Both the position numbers and the translations under genes were made by a program. Of a DNA stretch of 64,000 nt, positions 1 through 14,552 are shown piece after piece (within the stretch, counting starts at the first letter, position 1; every line of letters starts with the position of its first letter). Origin of the DNA: Sipunculus nudus (taxonomy: Eukaryota > Annelida > Sipuncula > Golfingiida > Sipunculidae); NCBI GenBank assembly GCA_026874595.1, contig CM049309.1:55402079-55466078 (forward strand). Direction: 5' to 3'. Under the pieces are notes generated by a model. That model did not search any database. It was given only the letters and a program-made list of their open reading frames with translations, and was not told where the DNA came from.

Positions 1-1290
1 TCATTACACTATTGCAGCTGCCATTGCTTTATATACATCTTACGTAGCTAACGACTCTTTCTTTGAGAGGTTAATTACCCCTTGTTAAAAACACAATTTG
101 TTGGTTGAAACTAAATCCTTTAAGTCATCAGTTTAGCTTAAACCTTTAAACATTAGGTAGAACAGTCAAGACCGGTCTGGTCCGGGAATAAGCGGTCCAG
201 TATTTTGTGTGAGCAGTCCGGTCTGGTCCAGTTGGAAATTGTGGACCTAACATGTCTAAGCAGTCTGATCCTCACCTCTTAGAGACAAGGTAGCAGCAAT
301 TTAGTTTCAATTATAGCTGTGAATACATGACTCAGTAAGCTTTTATATAAATTAAGGAGTTTGGTTGGCCTACCTACTTTAGTTGTGACACAAGTCATAA
401 GGGAAACTGCACTGCAACAGTCATCCATCTTAGTGCACTGATAATGTTATAAATGTCCTGTAATTCTTACATTATGCTACAATTGAAGAATTTACACACA
501 AAAATACAAAGCTTAAATCTCATCACTAATGACGGTATGCATGGTAACCATGTACAAGTTGGCTATCTGACTCCACTCAACTGTGCAAGACATGCTTGTT
601 TAAGGCAAGAAATTCTACAAACAGGGAATTTACCTTTATGCTGAGATATGCTGAGGATTTTTTTTCACATGGCAGGTGTTCTTAGAAAGCACATAAACAT
701 CTGAGAGCAGGCTTGTACTTTTAGTAGGCTATGAGGCATTGTCAAATATTTGCATCCTCCTCAATATGTGCAGTCCAGTTCTTGACATGTGATAGCATGC
801 CACTCTGACAGTCAGAGAAACTCTCTAATGTGAAAGGGGCAAAATACCAACTGTTAGTTTCAAGTATGGCAAAAAGACTTCCCAATACTTAATTGTGCAT
901 AACTGATCAATTCTGTTAAAATGATTTCTAAATATGCCCAATTAATAGATGGCCTGATATTGGTCATTGTGACAGCTCAGACAAATTACAGTCAGCTAAG
1001 GTAAGATACAAGTAGCCCATGTGCCATGATACTCAGCTGAATTTGACTTGTATTATAAGAGTTAAGTGATTTATTTCAGATTCATAGGAGACTTGCGAAA
1101 GACCTCCCTGGATTTTTCAACAGAAGTTTCCAAGGAAAATGGATACAATTTGTACCTTGTCTGTCCAGGTACTCAGATTCATAATTTTTGCCCATAGCTC
1201 ATAGAATATAGCCTATTAGTTTACAGAATATATGTCACCATGACCTACTTTCTAGTTTCCAAGTCAGAACCTCCTGAAAATACAGTTAGA

Positions 1291-1400
1291 ACTTCATCTG
1301 AGCTATAGCAAACACCCTTTGTCCATAGTCTGGCCATTAACAGGGCACAAATCTTAACCGTTTAACTCTTCAGGGAGAAATTCCCAGACCCATAAGACTT
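1291..1400 (+). repeat. family-1 dispersed repeat fragment
   Basis: This piece carries CATCTGAGCTATAGC followed by CTTTGTCC, then a 'CAGGGCACAAATC' stretch. The same order occurs in the heads of the large family-1 copies at 34,775, 36,988 and 45,294. It looks like an old, truncated copy; both ends are blurred. Confidence 0.6.
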
Positions 1401-2639
1401 TGTTCCGAATCAAGTGCACTATTTTGGGAACTCTGACTTTTACCTTAGAGCCCTTGACTCAGTCTTGAAATCAGAATAAAAAGGTAAGGACTTGAGAAAA
1501 CAGACCCTATCCTTTTGGGGTCCAATAGGAAAAAGTTCTGTCACATACTAAAGAGACTTATATACACATGCGAACTACCAACAATGTTAGGCAAACGAAA
1601 AAAAGACATTTAACAGGTTCACTTTGGCACTGGGAACATGTGTAAAGCTAGCATAAAAATTCACATGACAATCTCAAATTTCCACTTAAAATTTCTTTTA
1701 GAAAACCAGATTTGTATTGGACTCAGACTTAGACTCGGTATCCAATTGACCTGGGCTTGAATCAGGTGGATGTGGGATTCATACCACAAAGACCCAGAAT
1801 TGGACTGGAGTGGCCTGGACTCTAACTTGCCCTTGGAACTTTGAAACTGTGGATTTGACTACATCTCTCTTTCTGAAGTCCAGTCCTGTAGTTTAATCAG
1901 TATTCTAAAGCTCAACAGAATGGTGTCATTCAGTAAGTTGTGCCACGTTCCAAAAAAGCAACAGACTCTATCATTTTTCAAACAAACAAATTAAGCAGCA
2001 AAAGTTTATATTATGAAATTAAAATGTTATGAAAAACTATGTTTTCATCATATGAAATTAGTGAGTATAATGAGAGTGAAATCACTCTCATCAGCAACTT
2101 CACATAACATTATAAGTAGATGAGACATCATGGTAAGTGACAGTGGACATTCCTTTTGTTCATCAAGTTAATTGTCCATTGAGACTAACCTTTCTGTAGC
2201 ACTTGAATCTGGACAGACAATCATTATTAGTCTGATGACTAGTCTGAACTTTAAACAAGTAATAACACCGTAACCTTTAAAGTTTCCTGTCAAGTGGGTG
2301 GAGACAATAAGTGATTGTTTCTTTTTTTCTACACTCTAATGATACATGATTCTGTGAGAAAAACGGAGAGAAATGAAATCTTTAGTGAAATTTGTGTTTT
2401 ACACCTGTAACCGGGATTAAGCATACACCTGTAACAAATGTCTAGGTATCTGTAAAGAATCATAATCAATTTTTTATTAATATTACCATTATAAATATTA
2501 ATATTACTGATATTGTTATGGAGTAGGAAAGTGCATATTTGTGACTTAACACATATTTCAAGGAAATGTGCCTAGAACAAGAATAAAAGAATGCTAAGTT
2601 TTTAAGTAATAAAACATGTATTGCAGGGTGAAAACATAC

Positions 2640-2760
2640 TACTCTGGACCCCCCCCCCCCCCTTTCTTGATCAGAGGACCTTTTAAGGTTTTCTTATAAG
2701 TCTTCCTGGGTTGGACCCACCCTTTTCCCAAATCCTGGGTTTATATGAACTGTGTAAAAA
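2640..2760 (+). mobile_element. degraded copy of the C-run MITE
   Basis: A C homopolymer after 'CTGGA' is followed by 'GAGGACCTTTTAAGG', 'CTTCCTGGGTTGGACCC' and 'AAATCCTGGG' in the same order as the better-preserved element at 30,826-31,024. The 5' terminal repeat is lost. It is non-coding and most likely a dead MITE copy. Confidence 0.6.
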
Positions 2761-2845
2761 AGGGCATTGTTTTTTTTAATCCATTCCTGTTAATGTATGT
2801 ATGATTTGATTTCTATGAGTCTAACACTGTAACTTTAGCAGAAAA

Positions 2846-3020
2846 AATGAACATGTTACTGTGCAGTTTGGGCTGTTTAGCAGCCTTATCCTTAGTTGGC
2901 GAGTGAACATGTTACTGGGTAGTTTTGCACCTTCATCTTAGGCTGGATGAATGAATATGTTACTGTGTAGTTTGGCACCTTAATAACTAGCTGGATGAAT
3001 GAATGTAATGTGTAGTTTTA
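2846..3020 (+). repeat. short tandem repeat, about 50-56 bp unit, 3 copies
   Basis: Three diverged units share 'GAACATGTTACTG' (the third has GAATATGTTACTG) and 'GTAGTTTxGCACCTT', spaced about 56 and 48 bp apart. There are no coding features. Confidence 0.6.
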
Positions 3021-3769
3021 ACAAAACATATAGCAACATGTTTATTTACTTCAGTTAATATGATGTTACCAAGTTATTAACCATATTATAAATGAGAAAA
3101 GAGCTGCAATCACTGATGTCATTTTATCCCAAGACCTTAGCACGAAACCACAAAAAACATACTTCCCCATCTAACCTGTGTCTACTAAAATGTTAAATTT
3201 AATTATTTTCTAGGATATCACAGTGATTTAAAGAACAGTAGAAAGAATCGTATATTTTATTATTGTAGGAGGAGGTGTTAGGCTATGGCTACCAGCACTG
3301 CTAGGCAAGACATGGGAATTATTACTTCAGAGTGCTGTTTGAAGCCATATTCAATTCTGAACAATTAAAACTTAATACAACAAGAATTTTAGGTGGCTCC
3401 ACAACTTTCTTCTGCATTGGATATGGCATGAAACATACCACGTACCAAAAATAAAACATTTGTTGGGTTCACCCAATCAAGCTCTCTTATTATTACACAT
3501 AATTTCCAAAGGGAAATTCTAACCAGCAGGCGTGCGAACCCACCGGACTGGTTTGTTTTTTTCTTGAATCCATATTTATCTACCATGCTGACATCACTTA
3601 CGTTTTTTCAATATCCTAAAAAAATCAGCTGACAAGTTGAGATAATATTTATTGTCATTGCAAAATGGTGGGTAGAATTTCTAAAGAGTAAGTTGGCCTG
3701 GTTGTATTTAAATTTTGACAGATAACAAATAATTTAAAGGTTTATAAAAAAAATACATTATTACAATAA

Positions 3770-3824
3770 CATTATTATTATTATTATAATTATTATTATT
3801 ATTATTATCATTATTATTATTATT
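3770..3824 (+). repeat. TTA trinucleotide microsatellite
   Basis: Near-uninterrupted TTA/ATT repeats with a few single-base interruptions. Confidence 0.9.
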
Positions 3825-6800
3825 CATGATACTAAGACAACTGAAAAAATATTTCAGTGATACAACAGTTTTTTCTGTAAAGTTTATTTGGAACTCTCAG
3901 AATAAAAATAAGCATAACATTAGGAACTGCATTTGGTTCTGTTGGTCTCATATGCGAAGATAAGCCTATCCAAAATCAACACACATAGCAAATTTCAATG
4001 CAATCCATAGTTAAATTTATGGAGGAATTTTGTGCTGTAGTATGAATTTTACTAATATTTTAAAAGAAATAATACAGTTGACCTTTTTCACTTAGCATGC
4101 AAGTTGGTATATTTGTATAAATGAGCAAACATTTTTCCTTGTTTTAATCCAACATAAAATATTTGTTTAGCAGCCTTGAACACAAGATGTTTTAAGTGCT
4201 GAAAATTACTTAGTTGAAAGAATTTAAGAGATTTCTCCATGCAGGACAGGTCTGGTTGTAAAGTAAGATTCTTCAAGATTTAACTTGAAGTAATGGTGTA
4301 ATGCTAAGAAAACAGCCAGTCTACAGGCCAGATGGCCCTGGTGGTACAGGAGGATGACAGGATGAGATCTATCACTTCAGCAGCTTATTGATAATGTCTT
4401 AATGATCAGCACAGTCTGTTCATGTAAGCTGTCACTAATAACTGAACATTGCATCTCAGCTTTATAAATTCTTAACCTCCTTCCTTAAGTGTCATGTCAT
4501 GTTGAATAAAAATAATATGCAAGAACTAGTAGCCCCATGCATGCTGAACCTATATTTAATTTCAATAATTTAATCCTATATGCATACGAAAATCATTAAC
4601 ATAATTAACATTATAAAAAATCCTTTTTTTTAATGAATATTCAGATAAGCTTACTCATCACACTGATTATTTTAAATTTTTAATCATGAGCTTTTTTACA
4701 ATAACATTTAAGTGTTTTATTCCCACAGTCGTAAGGAAACCATGATGTACCCTAAGCTGTGATTTTAATCATTAATGAACTACGCCTACAGTGACCAATA
4801 AATTTTAAGATCTATGTGACATACAGTATAACTGCCAAGAAAAACTTCCGCTCACCTACCTGGACAATAGCTCCTGGAACAGACGGACAATAAAATATCA
4901 TTGATTCAAATATTCTTGAGACTGTGATCTAGAAGACTGTGTGTGCTCTCTTGCCATATCTTAATGAAGTTCACTGTCATTGTGTGAATCAGGCTTATCT
5001 GATGCTAGTTTTAATGAGATGCACTGCACCCGGGCAGGGTCCTTACAGCTAATGCCGGTTCATGTTGTGTCATTAACACTTCTCTCAGTGCACTTACTTC
5101 AAAGTCCCCACGTAAACCTCCTGGCAGACTAATTGTTTGACAGCATAACTAACAACAGGGGGTCATTTTTTTCTGCACTGGAAGGGCATTGTAACACGTA
5201 AGGCCAGAATATCAGACAACTGATTAACACTTTTTTGTGGGTTCAGAAACATTTGTCTCATCAAGATTACTTAGGGTACATTTGTCTGGGGAACATTAGT
5301 CTAGACAGTTTTACTCTCAGATATTCTTGTTTCCTTCTGAACTTCCTTCAAAAATTATTAAAGAAGAACACAGCCTCAAAACAAAGCGTATCAAACCGAA
5401 TCAACCACTTAAAAAAATATTAGAAAATAGTTACCAAAAAGAACACTGTTCCTGAATGAAAATATGCTTGCATTTGCTATTTCTAATGCAGAAATAAATT
5501 TTCAATACTGTAAAAATGCTTTATTTGATTTGATATTACTTAAGTCCAAAAGTTCACATATTTATGTGAATTTAAGGAATGAGACATAGTATCAACCACA
5601 ATCCTTTCCCCCATATGTCCTTTACCAACAGTAATTTCACTTTAGAACCTTATTACTCTATGACCTCCTAAACCCACCATTATCTCATGTGACCTTGTTT
5701 CCCCTACTCCTTCCTTACCCCCTATTCTTTAATCTGACCCCATTTCCCTACATCTCCCTTAGCCACCATTCTTTCATCCAACCCCTTTTCATTATATTTC
5801 CTTTACCAACAATTATCTCATCTGATCTCATTTCTCCTACATCTCCCTCACCCACCATTCTATCAGTAAACAGAAGTTCCCCTATATCTCCCTTACCCAC
5901 CTTCCATTCATATAACCACATTTCCCTAACTTCCTTGATCAGCAATTTTTTCATCAAACCCATTTCCCTACATCTCCTTTACCAACCATTCTTTCTTCTA
6001 ACCCACTTACCAACATCTCCTTTACCCACCATTCTATCATGTAACCATTTGACTTTACATCTCTTTTACCCACCATTTTATCATCTAACCCATTTACCTA
6101 CATCTCCTTTACCCACCATTCTATCATGTAACCATTTGACTTTACATCTCTTTTACCCACCATTTTATCATCTAACCCATTTACCTACAACTCCTTTACC
6201 CACCATTTTCTCAATTAACCCATTTCCCTAAATCTCCTTTCCCCACCATTCTTTCACCAGACCCATTTACCTACATTTCCTTTACCCACCATTCTTTCAT
6301 TTAACCCATTTCCCTACATCTCCTTTCCCCACCATTCTTTCATTTAACCCATTCATCTACATCTCCTTTAACCACTATTGTTTCGTCAAACCCATTTACC
6401 TACATCTTCTTTACCCACCATTTTCTCATTTAACCCATTTCCCTACATCTCCTTTACCCACCATTCTTTCATCAAACCCATTTAACTACACCTCCTTTAC
6501 CTACCATTCCTCTTCTAACCTATTTCCCTACATCTCCTTTACCCACCATTCTTTCATCAAACACATTTACCTACATCTTCTTTACCCACCATTTTCTCAT
6601 TTAACCCATTTCCCTACATCTCCTTTCCCAACCATTCTTTCATCAAACCCATTTAACTACACCTCATTTACCTACCATTCCTCTTCTTACCTATTTCCCT
6701 ACATCTCCTTTCCCAACCATTCTTTCATCAAACCCATTTACCTACATCTTCTTTACCCACAATTTTCTCATTTAACCCATTTCCCTAAATCTCCTTTACC

Positions 6801-9800
6801 CACCATTCTTTCACCAGACCCATTAACTACACCTCCTTTACCTACCATTCCTCTTCTAACCTATTTCCCTACATCTCCTTTACCCACCATTCTTTCATCA
6901 AACACATTTAACTACACCTTTTTTACCTACCATTCCTCTTCTAACCTATTTCCCTACATCTCCTTTACCCACCATTCTTTCATCTAACACATTTAACTAC
7001 ACCTCTTTTACCTACCATTCCTCTTCTAACCTATTTCCCTACATCTCCTTTACCCACCATTCTTTCATCAAACCCATTTAACTACACCTCCTTTACCTAC
7101 CATTCCTCTTCTAACCTATTTCCCTACATCTCCTTTACCCACCATTCTTTCATCTAACACATTTAACTACACCTCTTTTACCTACCATTCCTCTTCTAAC
7201 CTATTTCCCTTCATCTCCTTTCCCAACCATTCTTTCATCAAACCCATTTAACTACACCTCATTTACCTACCATTCCTCTTCTAACCTATTTCCCTACATC
7301 TCCTTTACCCACCATTCTTTCATCAAACCCATTTAAATACACCTCCTTTACCTACCATTCCTCTTCTAACCTATTTCCCTTCATCTCCTTTCCCAACCAT
7401 TCTTTCATCAAACCCATTTAACTACACTTCCTTTACCTACCATTCCTCTTCTAACCTATTTCCCTACATCACCTTTACCCACCATTCTTTCATCAAACAC
7501 ATTTAAGTTTTAACTACACCTCATTTACCTACCATTCCTCTTCTAACCTATTTCCCTACATCTCCTTTACCCACCATTCTTTCATCAAACCCATTTAACT
7601 ACACCTCCTTTACCTACCATTCCTCTTCTAACCTATTTCCCTTCATCTCCTTTACCAACCATTCTTTCATCAAACCCATTTAACTACACTTCCTTTACCT
7701 ACCATTCCTCTTCTAACCTATTTCCCTACATCACCTTTACCCACCATTCTTTCATCAAACACATTTAAGTTTTAACTACATCTCCTTTACCCACCATTCT
7801 TTCATCAAACCCATTTAACTACACCTCCTTTACCTACCATTCCTCTTCTAACCTATTTCCCTACATCTCCATCTCCCACCATTCTTTCATCAAACACATT
7901 TAACTACACCTCCTTTACCTACCATTCCTCTTCTAACCTATTTCCCTACATCTCCTTTACCCACCATTCTTTCATCAAACCCATTTAACTACACCTCCTT
8001 TACCTACCATTCCTCTTCTAACCTATTTCCCTACATCTCCTTCTCCCACCATTCTTTCATCAAACCCATTTAACTACACCTCCTTTACCTACCATTCCTC
8101 TTATAACCTATTTCCCTACTTCTCCTTCTCCCACCATTCTTTCATCAAACCCATTTAACTACACCTCCTTTACCTACCATTCCTCTTCTAACCTATTTCC
8201 CTACATCTCCTTTACCCACCATTCTTTCATCAAACCCATTTAACTACACCTCCTTTACCTACCATTCCTCTTCTAACCTATTTCCCTACATCTCCATTAC
8301 CCACCATTCTTTCATCAAACCCATTTAACTACACCTCATTTACCTACCATTCCTCTTCTAACCTATTTCCCTACATCTCCTTTACCCACCATTCTTTCAT
8401 CAAACCCATTTAACTACACCTCCTTTACCTACCATTCCTCTTCTAACCTATTTTCTACATCTCCTTTCCCAACCATTCTTTCATCAAACCCATTTAACTA
8501 CACCTCCTTTACCTACCATTTCTCTTCTAACCTATTTCCCTACATCTCCTTTACCAACCATTCTTTCATCAAACCCATTTAACTACACCTCCTTTACCTA
8601 CCATTCCTCTTCTAACCTATTTCCCTACATCTCCTTTACCCACCATTCTTTCATCAAACACATTTAACTACACCTCCTTTACCTACCATTCCTCTTCTAA
8701 CCTATTTCCCTACATCTCCTTTCCCAACCATTCTTTCATCAAACCCATTTAACTACACCTCCTTTACCTACCATTCCTCTTCTAACCTATTTCCCTACAT
8801 CTCCTTTACCCACCATTCTTTCATCAAACCCATTTAACTACACCTCCTTTACCTACCATTCCTCTTCTAACCTATTTCCCTTCATCTCCTTTCCCAACCA
8901 TTCTTTCATCAAACCCATTTAACTACACTTCCTTTACCTACCATTCCTCTTCTAACCTATTTCCCTACATCACCTTTACCCACCATTCTTTCATCAAACA
9001 CATTTAAGTTTTAACTACACCTCATTTACCTACCATTCCTCTTCTAACCTATTTCCCTACATCTCCTTTACCCACCATTCTTTCATCAAACCCATTTAAC
9101 TACACCTCCTTTAACTGCCATTCCTCTTCTAACCTATTTCCCTTCATCTCCTTTCCCAACCATTCTTTCATCAAACCCATTTAACTACACTTCCTTTACC
9201 TACCATTCCTCTTCTAACCTATTTCCCTACATCACCTTTACCCACCATTCTTTCATCAAACACATTTAAGTTTTAACTACACCTGATTTACCTACCATTC
9301 CTCTTCTAACCTATTTCCCTACATCTCCTTTACCCACCATTCTTTCATCAAACCCATTTAACTACACCTCCTTTACCTACCATTCCTCTTCTAACCTATT
9401 TCCCTACATCTCCTTTACCCACCATTCTTTCATCAAACCCATTTAACTACACCTCCTTTACCTACCATTCCTCTTCTAACCTATTTCCCTTCATCTCCTT
9501 TCCCAACCATTCTTTCATCAAACCCATTTAACTACACTTCCTTTACCTACCATTCCTCTTCTAACCTATTTCCCTACATCACCTTTACCCACCATTCTTT
9601 CATCAAACACATTTAAGTTTTAACTACACCTCATTTACCTACCATTCCTCTTCTAACCTATTTCCCTACATCTCCTTTACCCACCATTCTTTCATCAAAC
9701 CCATTTAACAACACCTCCTTTACCTACCATTCCTCTTCTAACCTATTTCCCTACATCTCCTTTACCCACCATTCTTTCATCAAACCCATTTAACTACACC

Positions 9801-12209
9801 TCATTTACCTACCATTCCTCTTCTAACCTATTTCCCTACATCTCCTTTACCCACCATTCTTTCATCAAACCCATTTAACTACACCTCATTTACCTACCAT
9901 TCCTCTTCTAACCTATTTCCCTACATCTCCTTTACCCACCATTCTTTCATCAAACCCATTTAACTACACCTCCTTTACCTACCATTCCTCTTCTAACCTA
10001 TTTCCCTTCATCTCCTTTACCAACCATTCTTTCATCAAACCCATTTAACTACACTTCCTTTACCTACCATTCCTCTTCTAACCTATTTCCCTACATCACC
10101 TTTACCCACCATTCTTTCATCAAACACATTTAAGTTTTAACTACACCTCCTTTACCTACCATTCCTCTTCTAACCTATTTCCCTACATCTCCTTTACCCA
10201 CCATTCTTTCATCAAACCCATTTAACTACACTTCCTTTACCTACCATTCCTCTTCTAACCTATTTCCCTACATCACCTTTACCCACCATTCTTTCATCAA
10301 ACACATTTAAGTTTTAACTACACCTGATTTACCTACCATTCCTCTTCTAACCTATTTCCCTACATCTCCTTTACCCACCATTCTTTCATCAAACCCATTT
10401 AACTACACCTCCTTTACCTACCATTCCTCTTCTAACCTATTTCCCTACATCTCCTTTACCCAACATTCTTTCATCAAACCCATTTAACTACACCTCATTT
10501 ACCTACCATTCCTCTTCTAACCTATTTCCCTACATCTCCTTTACCCACCATTCTTTCATCAAACCCATTTAACTACACCTCCTTTACCTACCATTCCTCT
10601 TCTAACCTATTTCCCTACATCTCCTTTACCCACCATTCTTTCATCAAACCCATTTAACTACACCTCATTTACCTACCATTCCTCTTCTAACCTATTTCCC
10701 TACATCTCCTTTACCCACCATTCTTTCATCAAACCCATTTAACTACACCTCATTTACCTACCATTCCTCTTCTAACCTATTTCCTTACATCTCCTTTACC
10801 CACCATTCTTTCATCAAACCCATTTAACTACACCTCATTTACCTACCATTCCTCTTCTAACCTATTTCCCTACATCTCCTTTACCCACCATTCTTTCATC
10901 AAACCCATTTAACTACACCTCATTTACCTACCATTCCTCTTCTAACCTATTTCCCTTCATCTCCTTTACCCACCATTCTTTCATCAAACCCATTTAACTA
11001 CACTTCCTTTACCTACCATTCCTCTTCTTACCTATTTCCCTACATCACCTTTACCCACCATTCTTTCATCAAACACATTTAAGTTTTAACTACACCTCAT
11101 TTACCTACCATTCCTCTTCTAACCTATTTCCCTACATCTCCTTTACCCACCATTCTTTCATCAAACCCATTTAACTACACCTCCTTTACCTACCATTCCT
11201 CTTCTAACCTATTTCCCTTCATCTCCTTTCCCAACCATTCTTTCATCAAACCCATTTAACTACACTTCCTTTACCTACCATTCCTCTTCTAACCTATTTC
11301 CCTACATCTCCTTTACCCACCATTCTTTCATCAAACCCATTTAACTACACTTCCTTTACCTACCATTCCTCTTCTAACCTATTTCCCTACATCTCCTTTA
11401 CCCACCATTCTTTCATTAAACACATTTAAGTTTTAACTACACCTCATTTACCTACCATTCCTCTTCTAACCTATTTCCCTTCATCTTCTTTACCCACCAT
11501 TCTTTCATCAAACCCATTTAACTACACCTCCTTTACCTACCATTCCTCTTCTAACCTATTTCCCTACATCTCCTTTACCCACCATTCTTTCATCAAACCC
11601 ATTTAACTACACTTCCTTTACCTACCATTCCTCTTCTAACCTATTTCCCTACATCTCCTTTACCCACCATTCTTTCATCAAACACATTTAAGTTTTAACT
11701 ACACCTCATTTACCTACCATTCCTCTTCTAACCTATTTCCCTACATCTCCTTTACCCACCATTCTTTCATCAAACTCATTTAACTACACCTCCTTTACCT
11801 ACCATTCCTCTTCTAACCTATTTCCCTTCATCTCCTTTCCCAACCATTCTTTCATCAAACCCATTTAACTACACTTCCTTTACCTACCATTCCTCTTCTA
11901 ACCTATTTCCCTACATCTCCTTTACCCACCATTCTTTCATCAAACACATTTAAGTTTTAACTACACCTCCTTTACCTACCATTCCTCTTCTAACCTATTT
12001 CCCTACATCTCCTTTACCCACCATTCTTTCATCAAACCCATTTAACTACACCTCCTTTACCTACCATTCCTCTTCTAACCTATTTCCCTTCATCTCCTTT
12101 CCCAACCATTCTTTCTTCAAACCCATTTAACTACACTTCCTTTACCTACCATTCCTCTTCTAACCTATTTCCCTACATCACCTTTACCCACCATTCTTTC
12201 ATCAAACAC

Positions 12210-12650
12210 ATTTAAGTTTTAACTACACCTCGTTTACCTACCATTCCTCTTCTAACCTATTTCCCTACATCTCCTTTCCCAACCATTCTTTCATCAAACC
12301 CATTTAACTACACCTCCTTTACCTACCATTCCTCTTCTAACCTATTTCCCTACATCTCCTCTACCCACCATTCTTTCATCAAACCCATTTAACTACACCT
12401 CCTTTACCTACCATTCCTCTTCTAACCTATTTCCCTTCATCTCCTTTCCCAACCATTCTTTCATCAAACCCATTTAACTACACCTCCTTTACCTACCATT
12501 CCTCTTCTTACCTAATTCCCTACATCTCCTTTACCCACCATTCTTTCATTAAACACATTAACCTACATCTTCTTTACCCACCATTTTCTCATTTAACCAA
12601 TTTTCCTACATCTCCTTTCCCAACCATTCTTTCATCAAACCTCCTTTACC
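12210..12650 (+). repeat. first copy of a 1.9 kb-offset duplication in the array
   Basis: Rare variants here (CTCTACCCACC at 12,359; CCTAATTCCC at 12,511; a monomeric stretch with CATTAACCTACATCTTC near 12,550) recur in the same order 1,902 bp downstream. This shows that a block of the minisatellite was copied as a unit. Confidence 0.8.
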
Positions 12651-14109
12651 TACCATTCCTCTTCTAACCTATTTCCCTTCATCTCCTTTCCCAACCATTC
12701 TTTCATCAAACCCATTTAACTACACTTCCTTTACCTACCATTCCTCTTCTAACCTATTTCCCTACATCTCCTTTACCCACCATTCTTTCATCAAACCCAT
12801 TTAACTACACTTCCTTTACCTACCATTCCTCTTCTAACCTATTTCCCTACATCTCCTTTACCCACCATTCTTTCATTAAACACATTTAAGTTTTAACTAC
12901 ACCTCATTTACCTACCATTCCTCTTCTAACCTATTTCCCTTCATCTCCTTTACCCACCATTCTTTCATCAAACCCATTTAACTACACCTCCTTTACCTAC
13001 CATTCCTCTTCTAACCTATTTCCCTACATCTCCTTTACCCACCATTCTTTCATCAAACCCATTTAACTACACTTCCTTTACCTACCATTCCTCTTCTAAC
13101 CTATTTCCCTACATCTCCTTTACCCACCATTCTTTCATCAAACACATTTAAGTTTTAACTACACCTATTTACCTACCATTCCTCTTCTAACCTATTTCCC
13201 TTCATCTCCTTTACCCACCATTCTTTCATCAAACCCATTTAACTACACTTCCTTTACCTACCATTCCTCTTCTAACCAATTCCCTTCATCTCCTTTCCCA
13301 ACCATTCTTTCATCAAACACATTTAAGTTTTAACTACACCTCATTTACCTACCATTCCTCTTCTAACCTATTTCCCTTCATCTCCTTTACCCACCATTCT
13401 TTCATCAAACCCATTTAACTACACCTCCTTTACATACCATTCCTCTTCTAACCAATTCCCTTCATCTCCTTTCCCAACCATTCTTTCATCAAACACATTT
13501 AAGTTTTAACTACACCTCATTTACCTACCATTCCTCTTCTAACCTATTTCCCTACATCTCCTTTCCCAACCATTCTTTCATCAAACCCATTTAACTACAC
13601 TTCCTTTACCTACCATTCCTCTTCTAACCTATTTCCCTACATCACCTTTACCCACCATTCTTTCATCAAACACATTTAAGTTTTAACTACACTTCCTTTA
13701 CCTACCATTCCTCTTCTAACCTATTTCCCTACATCTCCTTTACCCACCATTCTTTCATCAAACCCATTTAACTACACCTCCTTTACCTACCATTCCTCTT
13801 CTAACCTATTTCCCTTCATCTCCTTTCCCAACCATTCTTTCATCAAACCCATTTAACTACACTTCCTTTACCTACCATTCCTCTTCTAACCTATTTCCCT
13901 ACATCTCCTTTACCCACCATTCTTTCATCAAACACATTTAAGTTTTAACTACACCTCATTTACCTACCATTCCTCTTCTAACCTATTTCCCTACATCTCC
14001 TTTACCCACCATTCTTTCATCAAACCCATTTAACTACACTTCCTTTACCTACCATTCCTCTTCTAACCAATTCCCTTCATCTCCTTTCCCAACCATTCTT
14101 TCATCAAAC

Positions 14110-14552
14110 ACATTTAAGTTTTAACTACACCTCATTTACCTACCATTCCTCTTCTAACCTATTTCCCCTCATCTCCTTTACCCACCATTCTTTCATCAAA
14201 CCCATTTAACTACACCTCCTTTACCTACCATTCCTCTTCTAACCTATTTCCCTACATCTCCTCTACCCACCATTCTTTCATCAAACCCATTTAACTACAC
14301 CTCCTTTACCTACCATTCCTCTTCTAACCTATTTCCCTTCATCTCCTTTCCCAACCATTCTTTCATCAAACCCATTTAACTACACCTCCTTTACCTACCA
14401 TTCCTCTTCTTACCTAATTCCCTACATCTCCTTTACCCACCATTCTTTCATTAAACACATTAACCTACATCTTCTATACCCACCATTTTCTCATTTAACC
14501 AATTTTCCTACATCTCCTTTCCCAACCATTCTTTCATCAAACCTCCTTTACC
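14110..14552 (+). repeat. second copy of the 1.9 kb-offset duplication
   Basis: It repeats the variant order of 12,210-12,650 at a constant offset of 1,902 bp (CTCTACCCACC at 14,261; CCTAATTCCC at 14,413) with very few differences. After about 14,550 the similarity ends and diverged monomers follow. Confidence 0.8.

Larger units (their letters stand above)
1..5639. other. intergenic spacer with degraded repeats
   Basis: No coding region is supported here: open frames are short, lack family resemblance and have no splice-site context. Recognisable pieces are a family-1 repeat fragment (about 1,291-1,400), a degraded C-run MITE (about 2,640-2,760), a short tandem repeat (2,846-3,020) and a TTA microsatellite (3,770-3,824). 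The rest is plain AT-rich sequence. Confidence 0.6.

Noticed and set aside
5689-6231. 180-codon open frame rich in Pro, Leu, Thr and Ser
   Set aside because: It reads straight through the edge of the tandem array with repeat-length periodicity; low-complexity by-product.
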